Shown here: positions 1 to 8,390 of the stretch, piece after piece
Position numbering within the stretch: the stretch's first letter is position 1
How the letters are laid out: each line of letters begins with the position of its first letter
DNA from: Algoriphagus sp.
GTDB lineage: Bacteria > Bacteroidota > Bacteroidia > Cytophagales > Cyclobacteriaceae
Length of the DNA stretch: 64,000 nt
Assembly: GCA_023653075.1 (NCBI GenBank)
Contig: JAMNXQ010000001.1
Coordinates: 124,001-188,000 of the forward strand
Reading direction: 5' to 3'
Program-made: the position numbers and the translations under genes
The notes under the pieces: generated by a model
Told to the model about the DNA's origin: nothing
What the model saw: only the letters and a program-made list of their open reading frames with translations
Database searches by the model: none

Positions 1-149
1 CATTCCTTTTTTTTCTCTGGATGGGAAATATTGGCAAAGGATAGTTTCTCCCGAAAACTCAAAAAATCCAACTCCTTTTCTGTAAAGGCGTCGATTATCT
101 TCACAGCCAAGGCTGAGGAAGAATCAATTTTTTCTATTTTTGTTTGCAT
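1..149 (-). CDS. Partial CDS (N-terminus only), hypothetical; continues beyond the window start
   Basis: Reading the minus strand from ATG at 149 gives an uninterrupted frame MQTKIEKIDSSSALAVKIIDAFTEKELDFLSFREKLSFANISHPEKKKE to the window edge; divergent from the WD40 gene. Confidence 0.4.
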   Translation of the reverse strand, partial: MQTKIEKIDSSSALAVKIIDAFTEKELDFLSFREKLSFANISHPEKKKE

Positions 150-172
150 AGGCCCCAGAGGCGCTGCCAAGA

Positions 173-1099
173 GTGATGCTCGAATATATGTCAAAAATCC
201 AAGTAAATAAATTACATACCCTAACTGGACACAATGACTGTATTTATGCCCTGAGAGAAGGAACCAATCCCCGTTATTTTTACACGGGAGCTGGTGATGG
301 GATGGTTGTGGAGTGGGATTTGGACAATCCCAAAGATGGAATCTTACTAGCTCGACTGCCGCACTCGGTCTATGCACTTGAATCCGATCCCATTCGAAGC
401 ACCTTGATCGTTGGGCACAATTACGAGGGGATTCACGTGATTGACTTGGTAGAAAAGAAGGAAAGCTGGAATTTGAAATTGGGTGCTGTGGCCATTTTTG
501 ATTTGAAAGTCTTTGGTGATGAGCTATTTGTAGCTACTGGGGATGGCGTACTTTTTGTAGTTAACTTGGAATCTAGGACTATCAAAAAGCATATCAAGCT
601 CTCTTCTAATTCTATTCGGGTATTGGCGATATCGTTTAAGAAAAAGCAGCTTGCTTTGGGCTTCAGTGATCATAGCATTCAGGTGCTAGACCTTGCACAG
701 GGCGCTGCACCTATCGCTCGATTGGAGGGGCATAGCAATTCTGTTTTTGCCTTGGGCTATAGTCCTGGGGAAGAAGTACTGGTTTCAGGAGGAAGAGATG
801 CCTGTCTCAAATTCTGGAATACAAACAGCTATCTCCTAGAGGAAAATGTGGTGGCGCATTTGTATGCCATTAATTATTTATCTTTCCGTGGAGACGGTAA
901 GTACCTAGTGACCTGTTCTATGGACAAATCACTCAAACTATGGGACATGAGCAACCGAAACCTAATTAAAGTCATTGATAAGGCGAGGAATGCTGGGCAT
1001 GGAACCTCAATTAATAAAGTCTTTTGGAGTACGTATTCTGGTGTTATTGTATCGGTATCAGACGATCGAACGATAGCTATTTGGCAAATTGAAGCATAA
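173..1099 (+). CDS. WD40 repeat protein (beta-propeller); start may be 188
   Basis: Repeated GH...(V/L)xxWD-type blades, e.g. LTGHNDCIYAL..VVEWDLD, LEGHSNSVFALGYSP..LKFWNT, LKLWDMSN, IAIWQIE. Confidence 0.9.
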   Translation: MMLEYMSKIQVNKLHTLTGHNDCIYALREGTNPRYFYTGAGDGMVVEWDLDNPKDGILLARLPHSVYALESDPIRSTLIVGHNYEGIHVIDLVEKKESWNLKLGAVAIFDLKVFGDELFVATGDGVLFVVNLESRTIKKHIKLSSNSIRVLAISFKKKQLALGFSDHSIQVLDLAQGAAPIARLEGHSNSVFALGYSPGEEVLVSGGRDACLKFWNTNSYLLEENVVAHLYAINYLSFRGDGKYLVTCSMDKSLKLWDMSNRNLIKVIDKARNAGHGTSINKVFWSTYSGVIVSVSDDRTIAIWQIEA

Positions 1100-1104
1100 A
1101 CCTT

Positions 1105-2172
1105 ATGAAAATATCCCCTACCGCCATTCGGCAAAAAGTATTTGATACCTCATTTAGAGGCTATGAAAAAAAACAAGTCACTGATTTTCTAGAGGAAATG
1201 AGTGTGATCATGGAACAAATCAACCAAGAGAACTTGGATCTCCGAAGCCGCTTGCAACAGGTAGAGGGTGAGGCCAAGCGTCTCAAAGATGTGGAAGATT
1301 CCTTGTTCCGAACCTTAAAGACAGCAGAAGATACGGGAGCAGCCATCATCACAGAAGCTACTGAAGCTGCGGACGAAATCATTGCAGAGGCCAATCAGCT
1401 TGCTGAAGAAACCACCAAGGATGCACAGCGCTATGCAGAGGACTTGGGTGCATATTCCGTGGAGCAAGCACGAATTATTACGACAGCTGCCGAAGAAAGT
1501 GCAAAAGAAACCATGCGCTCCTTGTCTGAAAACATCAAAGGTTTGGTCAAAAGTTATGAGGGGCTAGTAGAGCAGCGCGAAGCCTTAGTCAAGAGTTTGC
1601 GTAGATTATCTCAGGATGCTTTAAATCAAATTGACCTTTCTGAAACCCATTTTGCTCGAATTGATGCCAAAGCCTACCAGCGAGCAGTGGAGGAATTGAG
1701 TCGATCCAATCATTTTTCTGCAGCGAATGCGGCACACCTCGCTCCAGTAAGTCAACCTAGCCTTGTTCAACTAGAAGAACCACAGCCAGTAATTTTTGAA
1801 GAAGAAGTAAGTAATCCTAACGAGGTAGCAGAGGAGGAAGCGTTTAGTTCAGAAGACGAAAATAGCCTGTTCCATGAGGAAGAAATCTCCGAAATAAGTG
1901 ATGAAGTGCAGGAAGAGGATTTGGTGGATTCGCTAGAAGGAGTAGCATTCGATGAAGGGGAGGAGAAAACTCAGGAAGAAGAGTATAAGGAGGGAGAAGT
2001 TGCTGAGGATGAACTACCTGAAGATGAATTTCCTGAAGAAAATGAGCCAGAAGCCAAAGAAATCCAGACTTCAACGGAACCAATACAAGGATCGCCATTT
2101 TCAGAAGATGAGAAAAAGAAGGAAGAGAAGGGTGAAAGTGGCTCAGGATCGTTTTTTGACCAATTTGACTAA
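1105..2172 (+). CDS. DivIVA domain-containing protein with long acidic C-terminal tail
   Basis: N-terminus KVFDTSFRGYEKKQVTDFLEEM followed by coiled coil; Glu/Asp-rich C-terminal ~130 residues; 5 bp after the WD40 gene. Confidence 0.85.
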   Translation: MKISPTAIRQKVFDTSFRGYEKKQVTDFLEEMSVIMEQINQENLDLRSRLQQVEGEAKRLKDVEDSLFRTLKTAEDTGAAIITEATEAADEIIAEANQLAEETTKDAQRYAEDLGAYSVEQARIITTAAEESAKETMRSLSENIKGLVKSYEGLVEQREALVKSLRRLSQDALNQIDLSETHFARIDAKAYQRAVEELSRSNHFSAANAAHLAPVSQPSLVQLEEPQPVIFEEEVSNPNEVAEEEAFSSEDENSLFHEEEISEISDEVQEEDLVDSLEGVAFDEGEEKTQEEEYKEGEVAEDELPEDEFPEENEPEAKEIQTSTEPIQGSPFSEDEKKKEEKGESGSGSFFDQFD

Positions 2173-2537
2173 TGGGAAAAGTATTGTTGGAAGGCATGGA
2201 GTTTTTTGGATATCATGGAGTGTATCCAGAGGAACGAGTGCTAGGCAACCGATTTCTGGTAAACTTGGAACTCCATACCGACTTTGAAGACGCGATGCTT
2301 ACGGATCGACTTGAAGGAACGGTGGATTACGCAAAACTGTATCAGCTGGTGAAGGTACGGATGGAAAATCGGGTGCAACTGCTCGAACATTTGGGCTACG
2401 GCATCATTCAGGATATTCGTGCTGCCTATCCCCAAGCAAGTCAAATCTGCATTACCCTCAAAAAACACCAGCCTGCCATTGGGGGCTTGGTGGACTTTTC
2501 GGGTGTGTGCGTTTCTTACCCAGAAGATTTTTCCTAA
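2172..2537 (+). CDS. folB: Dihydroneopterin aldolase
   Basis: MEFFGYHGVYPEERVLGNRFLVNLEL..DRLEGTVDYAKLYQLV..LLEHLGYGI; TAATG overlap with upstream gene. Confidence 0.93.
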   Translation: MGKVLLEGMEFFGYHGVYPEERVLGNRFLVNLELHTDFEDAMLTDRLEGTVDYAKLYQLVKVRMENRVQLLEHLGYGIIQDIRAAYPQASQICITLKKHQPAIGGLVDFSGVCVSYPEDFS

Positions 2538-2544
2538 GTAATTC

Positions 2545-3003
2545 ATGTATTCCCGAGCGGAACTCTCGAAAATTCGAACCGAATTTTGGATTGCTTTTGG
2601 ACAATACATGAAGCCTGTTCCAAATTCCTATGGTAGAAGAACTAATTGGCCCAATTACAAGACAGGGGTAAAGGATATTTATTTCCGGATGCGTGCTGAG
2701 CGGGAATTTGCTTCCATCGGAATCGAATTGGGGCATGCAGATTTGGATATGCAGGAGTTGCTGCTCGATCAGTTTGGGCAACTCAAAAAAATCCTAGAAG
2801 GATGCCTGAAAGAAGAGTGGACCTGGAAGTTGCATGTGGAGAATGAGCTAGGTCAAATCACTTCCAAAATCGAATGCATCTTGGAGGGAGTGAATGTGCT
2901 TGATTCAAATGACTGGCCAAAAATCATCTCTTTTCTCAAACCTCGAATCATCGCATTAGATGCCTTTTGGGATCAGGTAAAGCCTGGATTTGAGGATTTT
3001 TAA
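2545..3003 (+). CDS. DUF4268 domain-containing protein
   Basis: RTEFWIAFGQYMKPVPNSYGRRTNWPNYKTGVKDIYFRMRAE resembles the DUF4268 family; 7 bp after folB. Confidence 0.75.
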   Translation: MYSRAELSKIRTEFWIAFGQYMKPVPNSYGRRTNWPNYKTGVKDIYFRMRAEREFASIGIELGHADLDMQELLLDQFGQLKKILEGCLKEEWTWKLHVENELGQITSKIECILEGVNVLDSNDWPKIISFLKPRIIALDAFWDQVKPGFEDF

Positions 3004-3292
3004 GTGGATAATCCGCAAGGTCTCCCTGGTTCAATCTGCTTTTAAATCGCTGCGGATAATCGTTGACAGACCACAGTCAACGGTCCACATCTCATCTAAT
3101 TGAACCTCAAACCTTTTTTTCTTTGGTTAGTGGTGAAAAAGCGGATAATCAGATAGGATTTTTTACTCAACTACTAGAAAACATTCTTTGAAGTTTGCCT
3201 AAGTGAGCGGTGGACCGTTGACCGTCGTCTGTGGTCGATTGTCCGCAGTTTTAAAGAGGCGAGCTGAGCTACTGGCATGATTGCGGATAATC
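3004..3292. repeat. Long imperfect inverted repeat; arms ~85 bp (3004-3089 and ~3210-3292) with internal extra GCGGATAATC copy at 3141
   Basis: Left arm GGATAATCCGCAAGG...GCTGCGGATAATCGTTGACAGACCACAGTCAACGGTCCAC; reverse complement of right arm GATTATCCGCAATC...ACTGCGGACAATCGACCACAGACGACGGTCAACGGTCCAC. Confidence 0.8.
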
Positions 3293-3336
3293 ATAAAATC
3301 CTATTTTCAAATTTGATTTGAGCTTTCTTTTAGCAA

Positions 3337-3651
3337 TCAAAGATCGTGGCGCTTGGGTATATCTGGGTTGATAAAGGTAAAGCCTCGGGCCTCGTCTCCC
3401 TCAAAGAAATCAATCTGCATGCCCATCAAAAACATGTAGTGTTTTTTCTCGATCAGGACGGGTATTCCATGAACGTCAAACTGCTGGTCCTCAAGTTTGG
3501 CCTTGTCAAAGCCCAATGAATAGGACATGCCGCCACAGCCCCCGCCTTTGACTCCAACTCGTAAAAAGTAATCTGCTGGGATGTTCTTGGTAGCCAAGAT
3601 GTGCTTGATTTCGCTAGCTGCTTTGGGGGTAATGGCTATAGGGATCAACAT
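3337..3651 (-). CDS. HesB/IscA-family protein lacking the C-terminal CxC motif (track ORF begins at 3690; internal ATG at 3651 preferred)
   Basis: ITPKAASEIKHIL...LRVGVKGGGCGGMSYSLGFD; C-terminus FINPDIPKRHDL. Confidence 0.88.
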   Translation of the reverse strand: MLIPIAITPKAASEIKHILATKNIPADYFLRVGVKGGGCGGMSYSLGFDKAKLEDQQFDVHGIPVLIEKKHYMFLMGMQIDFFEGDEARGFTFINPDIPKRHDL

Positions 3652-3756
3652 AGGCTGAAAAGCAACTGGTAAAGAATTAAGTTCAATCAATTATACAAAA
3701 TTAGCCGATTAAGCAGTTTTATAGCAATTAAGAATTACAGATATTCGAATTAAAAT

Positions 3757-4284
3757 TTGGACATGGACTACCTACTTGAACTTTTGAAAATAGTGCTTCC
3801 TGCAGCCGCCGTCTTGTATGGCATGTACTTGGTAGTCGTTTCTTTTCTATCCAAGGAACAAGAGAAGTTGAAATTGGAGTTGAAAACACAAAATCAGCAG
3901 GTGGTACTTCCTATTCGTTTGCAGGCTGCCGAACGCCTTTGTCTTTTGCTGGAGCGCATTACCCCAGTACAAGTGATCCGTCGGTCGATACCTGGACAGT
4001 ATTCTGCAGAGGAACTGCATCATCACCTCATCTCAGAAATCAGAGAGGAGTTTAATCACAATGCCAGCCAGCAAGTGTATGTGTCTGAGGATACTTGGGA
4101 TGCCGTTCGCATCGCAGTGGAGGAGGTGATTTCACGAATCAATGTAAGCCGGCAGCAAGTCAATGATTCAGCTACGGGCATAGACTTGGCAAAAGTAATT
4201 TTAGCTCAAGCCTTTGACCGCCAAAACGACCCCATTGCTTTGGCTATTCGTAAGGTAAAATCAGAAGTGAGTCTTTACTTTTAA
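3757..4284 (+). CDS. Conserved hypothetical protein with N-terminal membrane segment
   Basis: Single ORF, N-terminal hydrophobic helix LLKIVLPAAAVLYGMYLVVVSFL; no antisense competitor. Confidence 0.75.
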   Translation: MDMDYLLELLKIVLPAAAVLYGMYLVVVSFLSKEQEKLKLELKTQNQQVVLPIRLQAAERLCLLLERITPVQVIRRSIPGQYSAEELHHHLISEIREEFNHNASQQVYVSEDTWDAVRIAVEEVISRINVSRQQVNDSATGIDLAKVILAQAFDRQNDPIALAIRKVKSEVSLYF

Positions 4285-4396
4285 GTGAGCAGAGGCCTTT
4301 TAGTCTTTCGAAAATTAGCATCACTTTTTCAGTATAAATCCTTGCTTCCTGAACCAAATTCCGCTGGCCTAGGTTGTCCTAGTCAAATTTGAAAGC

Positions 4397-5020
4397 ATGA
4401 AATCCTTGAGATACCCCATCACCTCAGCCTTAGTAGACGGAGGGTTTTCCTATCCTGAATTTGTTCAGTTTACCGAACAGCTTGTTCAGGAAAACCAAAC
4501 CACGGGTGCCAATCAAAGCGAGGAGTACCTGGACTACACCCGATTGAACCTGCAGCGCATGGGTCGTTGGAACAAGACGAGCAAGGTCTCCGCCCTCCTG
4601 GAAGAGTTGATGCTAACAGTCAATCGGCCACAAATCTGGCTCCTGATCACCGAAGCCTGGTGTGGGGATGGGGCTCAATCCATTCCTCATTTGGCCAAAC
4701 TTGCGCTGCTCAATCCGCTTATTTCTTTAAAAATTATCCTTCGCGACGAGCATCCGGAGTTGATGGATGCCTACCTGACACATGGAAATCGATCCATCCC
4801 TAAATTGATCGCAATTACTGCAGACTTGCAGCAGGAACTATTTACTTGGGGACCCAAGCCCCAATACTTGCTGGATCGGCATGCAGCCTTCAAGCAAAAT
4901 CCCGAGGGGCTTTCTTATCTGGAATTCAAGGAGCAGGTTCACTTATGGTATGCTAAAAACAAACAGAAAGACCTTGAAACTGAAATCTTTCCTTTAATTT
5001 CTTCAACTTTGATTCCATGA
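4397..5020 (+). CDS. Thioredoxin-family protein
   Basis: LLITEAWCGDGAQSIPHLAKLA thioredoxin-like active-site region. Confidence 0.75.
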   Translation: MKSLRYPITSALVDGGFSYPEFVQFTEQLVQENQTTGANQSEEYLDYTRLNLQRMGRWNKTSKVSALLEELMLTVNRPQIWLLITEAWCGDGAQSIPHLAKLALLNPLISLKIILRDEHPELMDAYLTHGNRSIPKLIAITADLQQELFTWGPKPQYLLDRHAAFKQNPEGLSYLEFKEQVHLWYAKNKQKDLETEIFPLISSTLIP

Positions 5021-5736
5021 CTATAGCATTACTTTCAGGAACCTCTGGATTGGTGGGGATGCAGCTGTTGCATCAACTCCTTCGTGATTCCTCCTATTCC
5101 TATGTGATCAGTGTAGGTCGTAGGGTGTTGGCTTTAAAACACGAAAAATTAATCCAATTGGAAGGGAATCTGCACGCATTAACCAAATGGGACTGGGCCA
5201 ATCAGATCAACTCTCAATCTTTGGGAGGAGCCTATCAGCCGCTGGTAGCTGCCATCTCAGAGCAAACGGTCAACATTCATGCCTTCTCCAGTTTGGGTAC
5301 CACCATCAAGCAGGCAGGCTCCAAGGAGCAATTTTTTGCAGTAGATCATGATTTGGTGCTCGAATTTGCTGGCTGGGCCAAGCAGTTGGGTGCATCCAAG
5401 TTTCTCTACGTATCCGCCATGGGTGCTAATCCTACCTCCTCGATTTATTACAATCGGGTCAAAGGACAGACTGAAGACGATTTGAAGGGCCTGGGATTTC
5501 AGTTTTTGGGTTTGTTCCGTCCGTCCTTGCTGTTGGGAGCACGGCATGAATTCCGTTTTGGAGAACAAGTGGCCACAATTTTAATGGCACCGCTGACTTG
5601 GTTGAAGTTGGGGAAAAATATTCGCCCCATTCGAGACCATGTGGTCGCCAAGTCCTTGGTAAAGGTGGCACTTAGTAAGGGAGCAACTGGCGTTGAATGC
5701 TTTTTATCTGGAAAAATGCAAGAATTAGGAGCATGA
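5017..5736 (+). CDS. NAD(P)-binding Rossmann-fold oxidoreductase/epimerase (HTATIP2-like)
   Basis: LLSGTSGLVGMQLLHQLL; FLYVSAMGANPTSSIYYNRVKGQTEDDL; 4-nt overlap with upstream gene. Confidence 0.85.
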   Translation: MTIALLSGTSGLVGMQLLHQLLRDSSYSYVISVGRRVLALKHEKLIQLEGNLHALTKWDWANQINSQSLGGAYQPLVAAISEQTVNIHAFSSLGTTIKQAGSKEQFFAVDHDLVLEFAGWAKQLGASKFLYVSAMGANPTSSIYYNRVKGQTEDDLKGLGFQFLGLFRPSLLLGARHEFRFGEQVATILMAPLTWLKLGKNIRPIRDHVVAKSLVKVALSKGATGVECFLSGKMQELGA

Positions 5737-6185
5737 TAGCAGTCATTCAACGCGTATTGGAATCCTCCGTAACCATTGAGGGAAAAATCAAATCCAACAT
5801 CGAAGTAGGTCTTTTGGTGCTCTTGGGTATTGAAGAAGCAGACGGGAAAGAGGACTTGGAATGGCTCACCAAAAAGATAGTCAACCTGCGCATCTTCCCA
5901 GACGAGCAAGGCGTAATGAATAAAAGCTTGCTTGAAATTAATGGTGAACTCCTATTGGTGTCCCAATTTACCCTGCACGCAAGCACCAAAAAGGGTAATC
6001 GACCTTCCTACATCAAAGCAGCACGTCCAGAAATTGCACTACCGCTTTACGAACAGGCCATTGTAGCCTTCGAGCTGGAGTTAGGTAAATCTATCGGTAC
6101 AGGCACTTTTGGGGCAGACATGAAGGTGAGCCTGATCAATGATGGGCCTGTGACCTTGCTTATGGATACCAAAAACAAGGTGTAA
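5733..6185 (+). CDS. dtd: D-aminoacyl-tRNA deacylase
   Basis: MIAVIQRVLESSVTIEG..GLLVLLGIEEADG..LVSQFTLHASTKKGNRPSY; internal ATG at 5733 overlaps upstream stop (ATGA). Confidence 0.95.
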   Translation: MIAVIQRVLESSVTIEGKIKSNIEVGLLVLLGIEEADGKEDLEWLTKKIVNLRIFPDEQGVMNKSLLEINGELLLVSQFTLHASTKKGNRPSYIKAARPEIALPLYEQAIVAFELELGKSIGTGTFGADMKVSLINDGPVTLLMDTKNKV

Positions 6186-6262
6186 TCCTTCGTGATTAAG
6201 GACAACCAATTCCAGGCAAGGTCATAAGGTAAACGGTTGACAGACCACGGACCACAGCAAAC
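6186..6262. repeat. Partial copy of the dispersed repeat family (GGTTGACAGACCACGGACCACAG)
   Basis: Shares GTTGACAGACCAC exactly with the left arm at 3062-3074; lies in the convergent dtd/thiL intergenic. Confidence 0.45.
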
Positions 6263-6344
6263 TCCACTACAAAAAAATGCTTCTTCCTTTGGTAATTTTT
6301 CAAAGGGACCGTTCTTATTGAAAACTAATTAGGAATCAGTGGGC

Positions 6345-7373
6345 TTAAAAATGCTTCCAGCCTTGGGCTTTGAGTTGAACCGCAGTTCCACTTTTGGTAA
6401 CCAGGTATTTGCCTTCGGCTGCTTTGGTGATGTGTCCAATAAAATGCACATCGGGGTGCTTTTCCAGTTTGGCAAAATCCTTTTGGTCAATCGTGAAAAG
6501 CAATTCGTAATCCTCGCCACCATTTAGCACACAGGTAATGGGGTCCAGGTTGAGTTCCACCGCGGTGTCAAAGGTTTGCTTGTCGATTGGAAGTTTGTCT
6601 TCGTAGATGGTAGCACCTACACCTGAAGCCTTGCAGAGGTGGAAAATCTCTGAAGCCAATCCATCCGAAATATCGATCATGCTCGTGGGGATCACGTCAA
6701 GCTCTCGGAGTTCATGGATGATGTCCATGCGAGCATCGGGACGAAGTTGACGTCCTGTCACTACGGTATATTTTTCTAGTTCGGGCTTCATATCCGGATT
6801 GGATAGGTACACCTGCTTTTCTCGCTCCAGAATTTGCAGGCCCACCAAGGCAGATCCTAGGTCTCCCGTGACGCAGAGGATGTCACTTTCTTTGGCTCCA
6901 GAGCGGTAAGAAAGTTGTTCTTTCTTGGCTTGACCCATTGCCGTCACGGAAAGGATGAGTCCTGAACGGGAAGCGGTAGTATCTCCGCCCACCAAATCCA
7001 CTCCATACTGTTCGCAAGCCGCGTAAATCCCCTCATAAAGCGCATGGACTGCTTCTACCGAAAAGCGGTTGGAAAGCGCTATGCTCACTGTAATCTGGGT
7101 AGGAATCGCATTCATGGCGGCGATATCGGATACATTCACCGCGACAGCCTTGAATCCTAGGTGAGGGAGTGGGGTGTAGGAAAGATCGAAATGCACCCCC
7201 TCCAGTAATAAGTCCGTACTCACCACTGTGACGAGATCGCCGGAATGAATTACCGCGGCATCATCCCCAATTCCTTTGAGGGTGGAAGAGTTTTTGATTT
7301 GGGCGCCTTTGGCGAGTTGGTCGATTAGGCCAAACTCTCCCAAATCACTGATTTCGGTTCTTTTATCAGACAT
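6345..7373 (-). CDS. thiL: Thiamine-phosphate kinase
   Basis: GEFGLIDQL..IGDDAAVI..LLLEGVHFDLSYTPLPHLGFKAVAVNVSDIAAM..VGGDTTAS..ISDGLASEI..NGGEDYELLFT. Confidence 0.95.
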   Translation of the reverse strand: MSDKRTEISDLGEFGLIDQLAKGAQIKNSSTLKGIGDDAAVIHSGDLVTVVSTDLLLEGVHFDLSYTPLPHLGFKAVAVNVSDIAAMNAIPTQITVSIALSNRFSVEAVHALYEGIYAACEQYGVDLVGGDTTASRSGLILSVTAMGQAKKEQLSYRSGAKESDILCVTGDLGSALVGLQILEREKQVYLSNPDMKPELEKYTVVTGRQLRPDARMDIIHELRELDVIPTSMIDISDGLASEIFHLCKASGVGATIYEDKLPIDKQTFDTAVELNLDPITCVLNGGEDYELLFTIDQKDFAKLEKHPDVHFIGHITKAAEGKYLVTKSGTAVQLKAQGWKHF

Positions 7374-7413
7374 GTGGTAGTAGTTCAGGTAAGTTCAATT
7401 CAACTAGGGGATA

Positions 7414-7833
7414 CTAGTCTAGATTCCCTGGATTGGGATCTTCTTGGCAAAGTTCCACGAGTACTCCATTGGTACTTTTGGGATGCAAAAATACAACGAT
7501 TTTGCGGTCAGCCCCTTTTTTGGGAACCTCATTTAGGATTTCAAATCCTGCTGCTTTTAGTCGAGACATTTCGGCATAGATATCTTCCACATCAAAAGCA
7601 ATGTGGTGGATGCCTTCTGATTTTTTGGAGATAAACTTGGCGATGGGGCTATCTTCGGTACTTGCTTGAAGCAATTCGATCTTGGTATCGCCTATCTGAA
7701 AGAAACTTGTTTCAACCCCTTCAGATGCAACTGTTTCTGATTTGTAGGGAGCATTTCCTAAGAGACGCTGGAAGAGCTCGTTGGATTTTTTTAGGTCAGC
7801 GACCGCAATTCCAAGGTGTTCGATTTTCCTCAT
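7414..7833 (-). CDS. mce: Methylmalonyl-CoA epimerase (track ORF begins at 7902; internal ATG at 7833 preferred)
   Basis: MRKIEHLGIAVADLKKSNELFQRLLG..EGIHHIAFDVEDI..KIVVFLHPKSTNGVLVELCQ. Confidence 0.92.
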   Translation of the reverse strand: MRKIEHLGIAVADLKKSNELFQRLLGNAPYKSETVASEGVETSFFQIGDTKIELLQASTEDSPIAKFISKKSEGIHHIAFDVEDIYAEMSRLKAAGFEILNEVPKKGADRKIVVFLHPKSTNGVLVELCQEDPNPGNLD

Positions 7834-7925
7834 GCCATTAATTTGTATCTTTGTTCCGAATCTTTTTCTGAAGTCTGCTGTTAAAGACTGAAGAATGGAC
7901 AAACCAAGCGTAAAGATATAAAGAT

Positions 7926-8252
7926 ATGATCACCGTTTCTGACAAAGCCAAAGAGAGAATTCTTGAATTGAAAAAAGAAGAGGGGAGAATGGAGCAAGAA
8001 AACATTCGCGTTTCTGTGAAAGGTGGAGGTTGCTCGGGTTTGATGTACGAATTGGGGTTTGATGCCCAGGTGGTGGATACAGACCATGTTTTTGAAGACA
8101 AGGGCGTAAAAATCTTGGTTGATCGAAAAAGCCTCCTGTATTTGGCAGGCACTACCCTTGAATTCTCCGATGGATTGAATGGCAAAGGATTTCAATTTGT
8201 CAATCCAAATGCCAGCCGAACCTGTGGATGCGGGGAAAGTTTCTCCGTCTAA
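7926..8252 (+). CDS. A-type iron-sulfur cluster assembly protein (IscA/SufA/ErpA family)
   Basis: VKGGGCSGLMYELGF and C-terminal FQFVNPNASRTCGCGESFSV: all three canonical Cys present. Confidence 0.95.
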   Translation: MITVSDKAKERILELKKEEGRMEQENIRVSVKGGGCSGLMYELGFDAQVVDTDHVFEDKGVKILVDRKSLLYLAGTTLEFSDGLNGKGFQFVNPNASRTCGCGESFSV

Positions 8253-8274
8253 GGCACCTAAATCATTCCAATAG

Positions 8275-8301
8275 AAGCAGCTTCATCGAGCTGCTTTTTT
8301 T
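8275..8301 (+). terminator. Rho-independent terminator downstream of the A-type carrier
   Basis: Perfect 8-bp stem AAGCAGCT/AGCTGCTT, loop TCATCG, followed by T tract. Confidence 0.85.
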
Positions 8302-8356
8302 ATGGGCCTGGGTTAAAATAAATCCTTAGGTCTAAACCATTTTTTTTGGCATTGGT

Positions 8357-8364
8357 TACCTTTG
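8357..8364 (+). promoter_or_regulatory. Candidate Bacteroidota -7 element (TACCTTTG) upstream of gcvT
   Basis: Exact match to TAnnTTTG 27 nt upstream of ATG; no clear -33 TTTG at expected spacing. Confidence 0.35.
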
Positions 8365-8390
8365 CTACCGACTAAAAAAACGAGACCCCA

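Noticed and set aside
1844-2287. ORFs overlapping the acidic tail of the DivIVA gene on both strands
   Set aside because: Arise from the GA-rich repeat-like composition of the acidic tail; Lys/Arg- or Pro/Leu-rich shadow frames
7838-8195. Two minus-strand ORFs (115 and 104 aa) opposite the A-type carrier
   Set aside because: Antisense to a clear IscA/SufA gene; no domain support
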